64,000 nt of DNA. Source: Fidelibacterota bacterium (GTDB lineage: Bacteria; Fidelibacterota; Marinisomatia; SCGC-AAA003-L08; TS1B11). The stretch spans positions 1 to 64,000 of the forward strand of contig SCKI01000004.1 of the NCBI GenBank assembly GCA_004124295.1, in the 5' to 3' direction. The notes under the pieces were generated by a model, which saw nothing but the letters and a program-made list of their open reading frames with translations, was not told the DNA's origin and made no database searches. Of the stretch, positions 52,775 through 62,209 are shown piece after piece. Numbering within the stretch: the stretch's first letter is position 1; every line of letters starts with the position of its first letter. The position numbers were made by a program, and so were the translations under genes.

Positions 52775-55342
52775 CTATTTGTACAGGGCATTGAACAGCA
52801 GTTTGAAGGTGCCCCAGGTCTGGGCCCGGTTCTGGGTCCGGAAGCCGTACAGGATGGCTTGCCCTTTGCCGGTCTGCAGCTCGGCCAGGGCCACCAGCTT
52901 GTGCAGCCGGTCGCCGCCCAGGACCCAGCCGCTCAACAGCGGATCGGTGGAGGCATAGACCGCCGTTTCCCTTTGCATGGTGGACCCGCTGAGCAGTTTA
53001 TAGGCCGGATCGCGAATGAAATAGATGGGCGTATGCGACGGCATGCCGAGGGTCAGCGGGGAGCTGCCGTCCAGCTCGACGCCGAACAGGGTGCCCGGGG
53101 CAAAGAAGTCGTCCCGGCTGACCCCCTTCAGGGCGTTCCGGGCCGGCACATGCAGCTTGTCGATGGCAAAATTGCCCGAGTTCCCCAGGAAGAGCACCTT
53201 GCCCCCATCCAGCATGAACTGCTTCAGGTTCTTGACCCCATCCTCGCCGATACCGCCCCGGTACTTCTCCGGCATCTGCGGCTCGCCGATGATCTCCGGC
53301 GCGTCGGCATTCCGCTGGCCCTTTTCGATGGCGCTGGTCGACATGCTCGGCATGATGATCACATCGTGCTGTTTCAGGGTCCGCAGCGACTTGAAGTCGG
53401 TATTGCGCAGCAGGCCATACTCATAGCCGAACTCATCGAACAGGTACCGGGTCCAGCCCTCATCGTACGTCGGCAGGTAGGGAGCATAGATGGCCACCTT
53501 GGCGGCCGTGAGGTTGCGGCTGGCCGGCGCCCGGTCCAGCGGGATCAGGCCCACATCATAGTCTTTGGCCGCGGAACTCAGCAGCGCGCGGTTCTTCGAG
53601 GTCCGCCGGACCACGAAGCTGCCTGCGGGAACGGTGTGGCCGCCAACGGTCAGCGGCTCGTTCAGGGTGCCGACCTTGTGCTTCCCTTTGAGCAGGGCGT
53701 TCACGAGCCGGTAGCTGCCGGTCCAGCGCCGCTCCAGCAGGTAGGCGGCGGCGTTTGCTGGCAGGGGCGGCAGGTCCAGGGACGGCTCGGCGAGCTCCTC
53801 CAGTTCGACCGTCACCGGTAGCGTGGCGCCGTGCGCCTCAACACCCATCATGCGGGGCAGGGACCAGGTAGTGAGATCGTAGGGGGGCATCGGGGGACCG
53901 CCGGGGTAGAGGCGCATATTCGGGTAGTGCTGCCGCTCCATCACGTCCTTTATGAAGGGCCGGTTGGCCTGGTCCAGGGGCACCACAAAGGTCCCCGCCG
54001 GCTGGCTGCCCTGCCCGCTGTCAAAACTCGCTTTGGCCCGGTAGACCTTCACATTACTATAGCGCAGCCGCCGCAGCAGTTCCACCGCCGCCGAAGGATC
54101 GTGCTGGTCGGCCGGCAAAATCCAGGCGTAGGGCGCCTCGGAGCGGCCCCGTTCGATGGCCTCCCGGTTCAGCTCGTAGAACGTCGTTTTGTAGCGCTGC
54201 TTGTAGGTGGCGGCCAGATCGAGGATGGCGTAGGTGGCCGCTTTCTCATATTCGATGATGTCCCGCAGCCGCCACCAGCCGCCGGGCCAGGGATGGGGAA
54301 AATTGGTCTGGGCCCGGTAATCACTGAGCGCCCGGTCCATACCCCGCAGGCTGCTGGGCGGGTGGTAGGTCGGGGTGGCATAGCGGACGCTGGCCGTCTC
54401 GGAAAGGATGCCGATCCGGTTGTGCCAGAGGGGCGTTTTTGACATGGTCCCCTCGAAATAGGCGTTGAACACGGTGCCTGTGACGATGCCGGTGAAGCCC
54501 CGGTCAGTGAGATCGGCGACCACGTAGTTGCCCAGCATATTCATGCCCGCGGTGAGCCGGGGATGGACATTGGGATTGATGGGGTCCTGGTAGGGGGGCA
54601 TGAAAAAGCGGGCCGAGCGGCTGCCCATCTGGTGCTGATCGTAGACGATCTCCGGGTACCACTCGTGGTACAGCACCTTGGCCACGAGCCGCGATTCGGC
54701 CAGGTTGAAAAAGAACCAGTCGCGGTTGTTGTCATGGCCGGCGTAGTGGTGATACAGGCCGGGGAACGAGGCCCCCTCGCTCCCGGTGCCCAGCGTCTCC
54801 TCGTAATAGTCGACGATCATCTGCTGGCCGTCGGGATTCAGGGAGGGGACCAGCAGTATGATGACGTTGTCGAGAATCTTGCGCACCCGCTCGTCCTGCC
54901 GGGTGGCCAGCTCCCAGGCCAGCTCCACCGATTCCTGGCTGGCGGCGATCTCGGTAGCGTGGATGTTGAGGGTGATGATGATGACGGTTTTGCCCTCGCC
55001 GATCAGCGCTTGCGCCTCAGCGGGAGAGACCCCTTCCGCCCGGCCCAGGGCCTGCTGAATTTCCCGGTAGCGGTCGAGCTTGGGCATGTCGCCGGCGCTG
55101 GTGATGATGGCCATCAGGAACGGTTTGCCCAGCGTCGATTTGCCCAGCTCCTGCACCGTCACCCGGTCGGACCGGCCATCAAGATAGCGGAAATAGTCGA
55201 CGATCTGCTTCCAGTCGATGAGCCGCCGGTCGGCCCCCATCACGTGGCCGAAGTAGTCTTCCGGCGACCGGGGCGTCTGGCCCTGGAGGGTTGCTGCCAG
55301 GCCCAGCAGGGCGGCGAGGGGGAGGATCAGTCGTGCTCTCAT
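52775..55342 (-). CDS. Secreted M14-family zinc carboxypeptidase
   Basis: 855 residues from ATG 55342 (AAGGAG nine bases upstream; the longer frame begins before the signal peptide). Signal peptide about 1-22. M14 domain (about 45-370): zinc ligands His128 and Glu131 in NIHATE, and His237 in VYDQHQMG; DNNRDWF supplies the substrate-carboxylate Asn-Arg pair. The C-terminal half (about 500-855) is beta-rich and glutamine-amidotransferase-like (IIMPSMSTS, GGKVLFLGNSGN). Periplasmic or secreted peptide trimming is likely. Truncated copies of its first 40-50 codons lie upstream at 56054-56200 and 56875-57054. Confidence 0.87.
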   Translation of the reverse strand: MRARLILPLAALLGLAATLQGQTPRSPEDYFGHVMGADRRLIDWKQIVDYFRYLDGRSDRVTVQELGKSTLGKPFLMAIITSAGDMPKLDRYREIQQALGRAEGVSPAEAQALIGEGKTVIIITLNIHATEIAASQESVELAWELATRQDERVRKILDNVIILLVPSLNPDGQQMIVDYYEETLGTGSEGASFPGLYHHYAGHDNNRDWFFFNLAESRLVAKVLYHEWYPEIVYDQHQMGSRSARFFMPPYQDPINPNVHPRLTAGMNMLGNYVVADLTDRGFTGIVTGTVFNAYFEGTMSKTPLWHNRIGILSETASVRYATPTYHPPSSLRGMDRALSDYRAQTNFPHPWPGGWWRLRDIIEYEKAATYAILDLAATYKQRYKTTFYELNREAIERGRSEAPYAWILPADQHDPSAAVELLRRLRYSNVKVYRAKASFDSGQGSQPAGTFVVPLDQANRPFIKDVMERQHYPNMRLYPGGPPMPPYDLTTWSLPRMMGVEAHGATLPVTVELEELAEPSLDLPPLPANAAAYLLERRWTGSYRLVNALLKGKHKVGTLNEPLTVGGHTVPAGSFVVRRTSKNRALLSSAAKDYDVGLIPLDRAPASRNLTAAKVAIYAPYLPTYDEGWTRYLFDEFGYEYGLLRNTDFKSLRTLKQHDVIIMPSMSTSAIEKGQRNADAPEIIGEPQMPEKYRGGIGEDGVKNLKQFMLDGGKVLFLGNSGNFAIDKLHVPARNALKGVSRDDFFAPGTLFGVELDGSSPLTLGMPSHTPIYFIRDPAYKLLSGSTMQRETAVYASTDPLLSGWVLGGDRLHKLVALAELQTGKGQAILYGFRTQNRAQTWGTFKLLFNALYK

Positions 55343-55439
55343 GGGCCGGGCTCCTTGTCGATGTGTGCGGGAACGGATGTGTCCGGGCGGGGGGAAGTCT
55401 ACGCCTGCGCTACGGTAGCGGTCAAGGGGGCACATATGC

Positions 55440-55468
55440 AAAACCCCCGGCCTGTTGACTGGGGGCTT
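55440..55468 (-). terminator. Rho-independent terminator of the small lipoprotein gene
   Basis: On the minus strand AAAGCCCCC, a 12-base loop, then GGGGGTTTT. The corresponding site in the second repeat unit (about 56299-56334) keeps the stem but has lost its T-run. Confidence 0.65.
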
Positions 55469-55516
55469 TGACTTGATATGGCTGCACTGTCGGGCTGCTG
55501 CGTCGGTCAGCGCCGG

Positions 55517-55963
55517 CTAGTTCTCTTCTGCCCGGACGAATGTAACCTTGCCGGCGGATGCGCCGCTGGGATTGGTGATAAGCTGCAGTTTGCCGTCCTC
55601 CAACCAGTGAAACTCCAGCGAAGCGCCATCAGTGATGATAATCCAGTCGCCTTCCACTTGCCAACTGGTGTAGGTCTCCGTGACCTGCTCCTCACCTTCC
55701 GAGACCAAGCCTTTGATCAATGGTCCATCAGGCACAAATTCATAATAGAACTTAGGCAGAAAGGCCGCGACCATCTCGACCATATTCATTGGCACACCAT
55801 AAATTTCCATCGCCTCGTCATAATTCTGCGGCGTCGGAAGAGTATCAATCCACTTCTTGTCAACCACCCATTTGCCCTCCAGGTTGTTGGCCACTGAAGC
55901 GCAGCCGGCTACCAGGGCCAGCAGGAAACTCAGCAACAGATATAACGATTTGGATTTCAACAT
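55517..55963 (-). CDS. Small lipoprotein, paralogue 1
   Basis: 148 residues from ATG 55963 with a perfect AAAGGAGG upstream. Lipoprotein signal with lipobox LVAGC (Cys21). The mature part has a lipocalin-like/calycin small-barrel appearance: NLEGKWVVDKKWIDTLP, YYEFVPDGPLIKGL, SWQVEGDWIIITDGASLEFHWLEDGKLQLI. No family assigned. It lies between the first truncated and the full M14 gene, with a terminator after it, so each repeat unit is a leader-peptide-like M14 fragment plus this gene. Confidence 0.78.
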   Translation of the reverse strand: MLKSKSLYLLLSFLLALVAGCASVANNLEGKWVVDKKWIDTLPTPQNYDEAMEIYGVPMNMVEMVAAFLPKFYYEFVPDGPLIKGLVSEGEEQVTETYTSWQVEGDWIIITDGASLEFHWLEDGKLQLITNPSGASAGKVTFVRAEEN

Positions 55964-56053
55964 ATCTACCTCCTTTTGCCCACCTTGGGTTAGCGGCACT
56001 TTAAGGCTGTGGGCTCAAGCCTATTTTTCCCTGTAGATTCTCCTGAAGTGATA

Positions 56054-56200
56054 CTAAAAGCGATCCTTCCAATCGATGAGCATGCGGTCGGCCCCCCTCA
56101 CGTGGCCGGAGTAGTCCTCCGGTGAGCAGGGCGTCTGGGCCGGCCGGCTGGCTGTCAGTGCCATTAGGCTGGTCAAGGTGAGGATCAATTTTGCTCTCAT
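56054..56200 (-). pseudogene. Truncated M14 peptidase 5' copy 1
   Basis: ATG 56200 opens a 48-residue frame (MRAKLILTLTSLMALTAS, QTPCSPEDYSGHV, GADRMLIDWKDRF) that aligns with residues 1-45 of the M14 peptidase at 52775-55342 and stops at TAG 56054-56056. The signal peptide is retained and the catalytic domain is absent. It keeps an aggggtt-type leader upstream. Decayed copy, or expressed as a short exported peptide ahead of lipoprotein paralogue 1. Confidence 0.75.
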
Positions 56201-56372
56201 GGGCCAAACCCCTTATGGCCGTTCCGGGGCCTTGTCGCAATTCCGGGGAGAAGACAAGTCTACATCCGCCAGCAGGCGGGGGTCAAGTGGGCAGATACGC
56301 CCCCCGGCATGTTGACTGGGGCTTTGACTCAATATGGCACCACTGGCAGGCCGCCAGGCGGGTCGCTAGTGG

Positions 56373-56813
56373 CTAGTTCTCTTCTGCCCGGACGAAGGTA
56401 GCCGTGCCGATGTATGACTTGCGATCAATGATAAGCTGCAGTTTGCCGTCCTCCAGCCAGTGAAACTCCAGCGAATCGCGATCAGGGGCGATAATCCAGT
56501 CGCCGCGCAGCTGCCAGCTGGTGGAGGTCCCCATGAGCTGCTCCTCACCATCCTTCGCCAGGCCCGTGTTAAAGGGTCCATCGGGCACAAATTCATAATA
56601 TGTGTACGGCAGTAAGATCATGACGGTCTCGACCATACCCATATTTTCGCCATAAATTTCCAGCGCCTCCGCATCATTCTGCGCCGTCGGAATAGTATCA
56701 ATCCACTCCTTGTCAACCACCCATCTGCCTTCCAGCGTATTCTGCGCTGAAGCGCTGCCGGCTGCCAGGGCCAGCATGAAAGTCAGCAATGGATATAACG
56801 TTTTGGTTTTCAA
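56373..56813 (-). CDS. Small exported protein, paralogue 2 (lipobox lost)
   Basis: 146 residues from TTG 56813, which stands where paralogue 1 has ATG and keeps AAAGGAGG upstream. Closely related to paralogue 1 (NTLEGRWVVDKEWIDTIP, YYEFVPDGPFNTGL, SWQLRGDWIIAPDRDSLEFHWLEDGKLQLI). The signal peptide reads ALAAGSASAQ, so the lipobox Cys is Ser and a signal peptidase I site is present instead. It should therefore be secreted as a soluble protein rather than lipid-anchored. Function unknown. Confidence 0.75.
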   Translation of the reverse strand: MKTKTLYPLLTFMLALAAGSASAQNTLEGRWVVDKEWIDTIPTAQNDAEALEIYGENMGMVETVMILLPYTYYEFVPDGPFNTGLAKDGEEQLMGTSTSWQLRGDWIIAPDRDSLEFHWLEDGKLQLIIDRKSYIGTATFVRAEEN

Positions 56814-56874
56814 CCTATCTACCTCCTTTTGCCCAGCATCGGTTAGCGGCACTTTTAAGGCTGTTGGCTTCAGC

Positions 56875-57054
56875 CTATTTTTGCCTATAGATACTCCTGA
56901 AATGATACGCAAAGCGATCCTTCCAATCGATGAGCATGCGGTCGGCCCCCATCACGTGGCCGAAGTAGGCCTCCGGCGACCGGGGCGTCTGGGCCGACAG
57001 GCTGGTTGCCAGCCCCAGCACGGTGCTAAAGGTGAGAATCAATTTTGCTCTCAT
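56875..57054 (-). pseudogene. Truncated M14 peptidase 5' copy 2
   Basis: ATG 57054 opens a 59-residue frame (MRAKLILTFSTVLGLATS, QTPRSPEAYFGHVMGADRM) matching the start of the M14 gene, then diverges (RFAYHFRSIYRQK) to TAG 56875-56877. It is closer to the full gene than copy 1 in some positions (RSPE, GHVMGADR). First element of the array. Confidence 0.75.
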
Positions 57055-57175
57055 GGGCCAAACTCCTTATGGCTGTTCCGGGGCCTTGTCAATATTCCGG
57101 GGGCGGGGACAAGTCTACACCCGCCAATCGGTAGCGGTCAAGGGACCCGTACTGCATGGGTCCAGCGCCGAAATG

Positions 57176-57205
57176 AAAAGCCCCCAGACTGAGCCGGAGG
57201 CTTTT
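57176..57205. terminator. Terminator-like hairpin
   Basis: AAAAGCC / GGCTTTT with a 16-base loop between the FkbM gene and the repeat array. It would work for minus-strand transcripts from the FkbM gene. Confidence 0.5.
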
Positions 57206-57350
57206 CCTGAATCAAGGCGGTAATCGCGCCGACGCCCTAGATTGCGCCGACGGAGGCTACCGCCCAAAGCTTGCTAGACAATGGACCACCTCCTTTCGTT
57301 GGTTAGTCGTATACTATCCGCTTGAAATATACGGCTATCAGACCATCGAT

Positions 57351-58088
57351 TCAGCTTTCATCATTTGCGCCCGGATGACCCTCTTCGTGCTCGAAGATGA
57401 AATTGTTCACATACGGCTTGTGCCCCGGCCTCTGATGTTTGACGGCATCGAATTGCTCCAGCGGCAGACGGCTGCCACGCAGAAAGAACGAGCCCCTGTA
57501 GCCGAGCCGGTCCAGCCAGGAGAAAACATCAGCAATGGAATCGCCGGCGTGGTGCCGTGCCTCGCATTCGAGGATCAGGGCCGGCCGGTCTCGGGCCAGT
57601 AATTCGGCGCCGCCCTGCAGCACGGGCAGCTCGTGGCCTTCCACGTCGCACTTGATCAGGCTCACCGGCGGTCCGGAGCGAGCCGCAAAGTAACTGTCCA
57701 GGGTGGTCAGTCTGACGGCCATTTGCCTGCCGGCGGCGCCACGGCGGGTCTCCAGGGTGGCGCCGGGTGACGGTCCGTGGCCGGGGATGTTGAGCATGCC
57801 CTCCCCTGCGGCTGAGGAGAGGGCCAGATTTTCCACTGTCAGGTTCGGCAAGGCCAGACCGGCCAGGTAGGCGGCCAGCTCCGGCTGTGGCTCGAAGGCG
57901 AAAACCTCTCCCCCGGGATCCACCGCTTTGCTCATCCAGTAGCTGTAGGCCCCCTTGTGCGCGCCGATATCCAGCGCCCTCTGGCCGGGGCGGAGCGTCG
58001 CCAGCAGATAGTGGATCTCCCCGGGATCGATCCTCAGCCGGTAGCGCCAGGCCCGGTAGCTAAGTCTCAGCCGGGACTGCAGGCCCAT
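57351..58088 (-). CDS. FkbM-family methyltransferase
   Basis: 245 residues, Methyltransf_21. SAM motif I ALDIGAHKGAYSYWMSKAV, FAFEPQPELAAYL, then TTLDSYF and LIKCDVEGHELPVLQGGAELL, the FkbM signature. FkbM proteins O-methylate sugars or small molecules. It may modify a glycan, but there is no sugar gene next to it. It lies 43 bp downstream of the second M14 gene. Confidence 0.87.
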   Translation of the reverse strand: MGLQSRLRLSYRAWRYRLRIDPGEIHYLLATLRPGQRALDIGAHKGAYSYWMSKAVDPGGEVFAFEPQPELAAYLAGLALPNLTVENLALSSAAGEGMLNIPGHGPSPGATLETRRGAAGRQMAVRLTTLDSYFAARSGPPVSLIKCDVEGHELPVLQGGAELLARDRPALILECEARHHAGDSIADVFSWLDRLGYRGSFFLRGSRLPLEQFDAVKHQRPGHKPYVNNFIFEHEEGHPGANDES

Positions 58089-58131
58089 CGGCCTCTATCC
58101 GCCCTGCATTATCCGCTATCCCCATCCCCCC

Positions 58132-60990
58132 CTACTGCTCCAACAGTTCGTGATCCAGATTCGGGGCTGCATCGTCATCATCGTCATATTCGTCCTCGGC
58201 CGGCCGTTCCGGCCAGTTGATGCCCAGGTCGTTCCAGTGCAGCATGGCGTTGAACACCAGGGCATGGCTGCCGATAGTTTCCCCGCGCCAGAACGGCCGG
58301 GTGGCGAACAGCACCACGTGGCCCTTGCCTACCGGGACGTCCACCACTACAGGCGCCCCGGCCAGCCCCTTCTCCCCTTTCAGCATGCCACTCATCAGGA
58401 TATTCTTTTTGGGGAACTCCAGCACCACCCGGGGGACCTCCTGCTCCCAGATCTGGTCCTTCAGCCAATCGGCGGTGCGGGCGTCGCCCAGACGCTTGTT
58501 CACCTTCAACACCGGGGCGTTGCTGAAATAGACCGCCAGCGTATCGCCGTAGCCGTAGGCAATGGGGCTTTTCGGATCGGCGATATTGGCCTTGAGCACC
58601 GAGCCCCGGGCCATTAGATCCCGGGGCCGCTCCACGCTGACCCGCCGGGTGATGCCCATTTCGATGGGGAAGGAGACGCTGGTCCCTTCGGTGATGAACA
58701 GCCCGCCGTCATGGATGAAGCGCTGCAGGTTGGCCACACCTGTGTAGCCCATGCCCCGGCGCACATCGTCGGTTTGGTCGATGAGGCCCAAGTGGGGGGT
58801 CAGCTCGCTCTTCTGCCAGGGGATCGGTACACCGGCGCCGGTGGTCCCGGCCACCAGCCGCTGGGGCGAGGCCCGGTTCCGGGGCATGATGATCACATCG
58901 AAGGCCGAGAGGTCCTCGGTGGCCAGGTCCTGCTCGGACAGGTAGGTATAGGGGATGCCCAGGCGGTCGAAATCGAGGCGCCACCAGCCGGCGTCCTGGG
59001 GGGTGGCGACCCAGGTATGCACCAGCGCAACCCGGGGGGTCTCGATGGCATGGGTGGGGACCTTGGGCGCCCGGGAGACCCGGTTCACCACCACGTCCAG
59101 TTCGTCCGCCGCCGCGGCGATGCGCTGGCCCAGATCGGCAGGATTGCCCTTGGCGGTGATGATGAACGTGCCGGCCCGGTAGTCCACCTTACCGGCGGTA
59201 AAGCTCTCCTCAGCCGCATCGATCTTCACATCGGCCAGGCGGAAGCGCAACACGGCCAGCCCGTCCTCGGTGGTGTTGTTCACCAGGTAGGTGCCACCCC
59301 GGCGGCCGTTCACCCCCCCGTTACCCGACACGGGCGCGGTGACCAGCGACATCTTGGCCTTGAGGATAGCCGGATCGTCCACCTTGTGGGCCTCCACCTG
59401 CCACAGGTAGGGCAGCGTCCAGCCAGTGTCGTCGTAGGGTGGGGTCTCGTCCTTGGGGAAGTTTTGCACCCCCAGCAGATTGAGGGCCAGCGACCGGTAG
59501 GGTTGATCCAGACGCACCACATACGACCCGGCCGGCGCCGTGTGGGTTACCTTTTTGGGTTCTTTGGCGTCTTTACCCTTTTTCTTCTTGGCCTCGGATG
59601 TCCAGGTCAGGCTACCGGCGGACCGGTGCACTTCCAGCCCCTCCAGCCGCAGCAGGTTGATCAGCCCTGCCGTTGCCGCCGCCCGCTCCTGCCCGGCGGG
59701 AATGACCCAGGCGTGAGGCGCCTCATCGCGGCCCTTTTCCACCGAATTACGCGATTTGATGTAGAAATTATCCACCAGGTCGGTGCCGTTCACGGCCACA
59801 TAGTGCAGCCCGATGAGCAGGCCGCTCTGGGAAAAGTTTACGTTATTCCGCAGCGACCACTGCACCGTTTCCAGGGGGGGATTGGGGCGGTACCACTTGG
59901 TGGCGGTGGACCTTTTGCGCAGCTTGCGTTCGTAGGTATCGGGCCAGGAGTTGCCGAAAGTCTCGTAGAAGCGGCCGGTCGAGTTGCGCAGGTTGTAGAC
60001 CCACAGCAGGTAGTTGGAGGCCCAGCCGGTATAAAAGCCGTGGGTCCAGACACCGGGCATGCCGCGCTTGGTCAGTTGGGTCACTTCGTGGTGGGCCAGG
60101 TTGTGCCACTCGTCAATGGTGATGGCATCAATATGCTCGTTGTACGGCCCGGTACCGGTGGAGATGTAAAGGTAGGGCAACGATTCGTGCAGGTCGTGGC
60201 CGATGGTGGGGGTCCAGTAGTGGTAAGCCGCCAGCACGTTCCGGGTCAGGGCCAGGCTGAGGCCGTAGCCGTCCCGGTTGTTGTCGTGGGCCACGTAATG
60301 GCCCCAGTAGATCAGGCCCGGCCCCACCCCGTTGTGGGCAGCGCGGTAGTTGGCAATATCGACCATCCGGTCCCGGCCGTCGGGCTCGGTAACCGGCACC
60401 AGCACCACGATGGATTTTTCCCGGATCGAACGGATCAGCTCCGATTCCTCCACGGCCAGCCGGTAGACCAGTTCCATGAACATCTCCGGGCCGCCGGTTT
60501 CGGGAGAGTGCAGGCCGGTGATGGCATAATAGATCGGTTTGGCCTGGGCAATGATTTCGCCGGCCTCCTCAGCGGACAGGCCGCGGGGATCGGCCAGCCG
60601 GTTCAGGTAGCCGCGATAGGTGTCGAGCCGGCCCTGGGTGGCCTCATCGGCAATGATCACCTCGATCATCTCCCGGCCCTCTTCGGTCGTGCCAATCTCC
60701 CGGATGGAGACCCGGGGTGATGCCTCCGCCACCAGCCGCAGGTAGGCATGGATTTCCGCCGTATAGTGCAGGATACCGGGTGCGCCGATGATGGCGCCGA
60801 AATGCTCCAGCGGCGAAGGGACCGTATCCGACAGGGGCAGATGGTCCACCAGTTCGGTAAGGAACCGTTCGTCGGTGGTGTACTCGCGGATTTTTTCGCC
60901 GTAGGCTTCGTCGTTGGGGGGCTGCTGGGCTGTCGCGGCGGTAAGCCAGATTGCCGCCAGCAGCAAGGGCCGGAATGAATGTGAACCCAT
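58132..60990 (-). CDS. Secreted M14-family zinc carboxypeptidase
   Basis: 952 residues from ATG 60990 (AAAGGAG five bases upstream; a GTG one codon before is in frame). Signal peptide about 1-22. M14 domain with zinc ligands His161/Glu164 in GLHSPETGG and a later His in GHDLHES; HDNNRDGYG provides the Asn-Arg pair. The second half contains a lysine-rich insertion (KKKKGKDAKEPKK, about 480) and a glutamine-amidotransferase-like C-terminus (VIIMPRNRAS, GGLFITEGTSV), ending in an acidic DDDDD tail. Same domain layout as the peptidase at 52775-55342 but strongly diverged. Its partner or substrate peptide is unknown. Confidence 0.87.
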   Translation of the reverse strand: MGSHSFRPLLLAAIWLTAATAQQPPNDEAYGEKIREYTTDERFLTELVDHLPLSDTVPSPLEHFGAIIGAPGILHYTAEIHAYLRLVAEASPRVSIREIGTTEEGREMIEVIIADEATQGRLDTYRGYLNRLADPRGLSAEEAGEIIAQAKPIYYAITGLHSPETGGPEMFMELVYRLAVEESELIRSIREKSIVVLVPVTEPDGRDRMVDIANYRAAHNGVGPGLIYWGHYVAHDNNRDGYGLSLALTRNVLAAYHYWTPTIGHDLHESLPYLYISTGTGPYNEHIDAITIDEWHNLAHHEVTQLTKRGMPGVWTHGFYTGWASNYLLWVYNLRNSTGRFYETFGNSWPDTYERKLRKRSTATKWYRPNPPLETVQWSLRNNVNFSQSGLLIGLHYVAVNGTDLVDNFYIKSRNSVEKGRDEAPHAWVIPAGQERAAATAGLINLLRLEGLEVHRSAGSLTWTSEAKKKKGKDAKEPKKVTHTAPAGSYVVRLDQPYRSLALNLLGVQNFPKDETPPYDDTGWTLPYLWQVEAHKVDDPAILKAKMSLVTAPVSGNGGVNGRRGGTYLVNNTTEDGLAVLRFRLADVKIDAAEESFTAGKVDYRAGTFIITAKGNPADLGQRIAAAADELDVVVNRVSRAPKVPTHAIETPRVALVHTWVATPQDAGWWRLDFDRLGIPYTYLSEQDLATEDLSAFDVIIMPRNRASPQRLVAGTTGAGVPIPWQKSELTPHLGLIDQTDDVRRGMGYTGVANLQRFIHDGGLFITEGTSVSFPIEMGITRRVSVERPRDLMARGSVLKANIADPKSPIAYGYGDTLAVYFSNAPVLKVNKRLGDARTADWLKDQIWEQEVPRVVLEFPKKNILMSGMLKGEKGLAGAPVVVDVPVGKGHVVLFATRPFWRGETIGSHALVFNAMLHWNDLGINWPERPAEDEYDDDDDAAPNLDHELLEQ

Positions 60991-61237
60991 CACAACTCCT
61001 TTCTGTGCAAGTATGAGATCAGGCGTTTACCAATATCTGGAATGTGAGCGGCGGAAGTTCGCCGACCCCGGATCAGTGTTGCAAGGAATTGCCCGGTCCG
61101 GCAATCCGGCGCCGCCCCGTAACACAGCGGGAAGCCGAAATCGTTGGAGGGAATATATTGTTATCCTGCGATTCGGTCCTATATTCTGCCGCATCCAGCG
61201 ACACCGCAGGGAGCTCTTTTCAGGAAGGGAGTGCACG

Positions 61238-62095
61238 ATGGATCAGAAATACATCGACCTCTATGACGAATACACCCACACCCCATTGGGGCGCAGCGCA
61301 TTCATTGGACGGCTGGCAAAGTTGGCCGGAGGTGTGGCCGCCGCCCAGGCACTGCTGCCGCTGCTGGACGTGAACTATCTCCAGGCTGCGCTGCTGCCCG
61401 CCGGTGACAGCCGCATCATTACCGCGCAGATTACCTACCCCGCTCCCGGCGGCGATGTGCAGGGCTACCTGGCCCGGCCAACCGGCGACGGTCGCTATCC
61501 GGCGGTGCTGGTGATCCACGAAAACCGGGGCCTGAATCCCCATATCGAGGACGTTACCCGGCGGGCCGCCACAGCCGGTTTTCTGGCGCTGGCCCCGGAT
61601 GCCCTGTCGCCGCTGGGGGGCACACCGGAGGATCGGGACGAGGCCCGCAGGATGATCGGCCAACTCGACCGGGAGCAGACTCTGCAGAACTTCCTGGCGG
61701 CAGCGGCCTTCCTGAGGTCGCAGGCCCACGGCAACGGCAAGGTGGGCTGTTTCGGCTTCTGCTGGGGCGGCGGGATGGCGAACCGGCTGGCGGTCCACGA
61801 TGCCAATCTACAGGCGGCGGTGGCCTTTTACGGCCGGCCGGCGCCAACGGAGGATGTGCCCCGAATAAAGGCCGCCCTCATGCTGCATTACGCCGGGCTG
61901 GACAGCCGCATCAACGCCGGCATCGAAGCCTACGAGGCGGCCCTGAAGGAGCACGGCATTGCTTATGCGCTGCACATGTACCCGGGCGTAAACCACGCTT
62001 TTCATAACGATACCGCCCCGTCCCGGTACAATGAGCAGGCCGCCAAACTGGCCTGGGAGCGGACCGTGGTATTTCTGGCGGAGCGGCTGAAATAA
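61238..62095 (+). CDS. Dienelactone hydrolase family protein
   Basis: 285 residues from ATG 61238 (AGGAAGGGA upstream). The N-terminus has GRSAFIGRLAKLAGGVAAAQALLPLL, a hydrophobic segment resembling a Tat-type signal but without the twin arginine. Alpha/beta hydrolase core with Glu95 (HENRG), nucleophile Cys175 in GFCWGGG, Asp in YAGLDSR and His in NHAFHND. Typical DLH triad Cys-Asp-His. It hydrolyses lactone or ester bonds; substrate unknown. Monocistronic. Confidence 0.9.
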   Translation: MDQKYIDLYDEYTHTPLGRSAFIGRLAKLAGGVAAAQALLPLLDVNYLQAALLPAGDSRIITAQITYPAPGGDVQGYLARPTGDGRYPAVLVIHENRGLNPHIEDVTRRAATAGFLALAPDALSPLGGTPEDRDEARRMIGQLDREQTLQNFLAAAAFLRSQAHGNGKVGCFGFCWGGGMANRLAVHDANLQAAVAFYGRPAPTEDVPRIKAALMLHYAGLDSRINAGIEAYEAALKEHGIAYALHMYPGVNHAFHNDTAPSRYNEQAAKLAWERTVVFLAERLK

Positions 62096-62209
62096 AGCCA
62101 GACCCGGCCAAAACGCCGCCGGGCAGGCCTGTCGGTAACGGGCGGCAGGCAGCGCAGGCGGTAGTAAGATTGCTAAGGTAACAGGTGGACCAATCGAAGG
62201 GAGATCAAG

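Larger units (their letters stand above)
55343..57110. repeat. Tandem duplication array carrying M14 gene 5' ends and small exported proteins
   Basis: The start of the M14 gene occurs three times in the same orientation, with ATGs at 55342, 56200 and 57054 (spacings 858 and 854 bp). Between them are two paralogous small genes with the same flanking sequences. Shared blocks include the GGCCGTTCCGGGGCC upstream region, a terminator-like GCCCCC/GGGGG element and the GTTAGCGGCACTTT spacer. Confidence 0.85.

Noticed and set aside
58711..60720. Long open frame (669 codons) on the plus strand opposite the M14 gene
   Set aside because: Low-complexity His/Gln/Gly-rich translation typical of the antisense of a GC-rich gene. 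The minus strand has a full M14 peptidase with signal peptide and good start.
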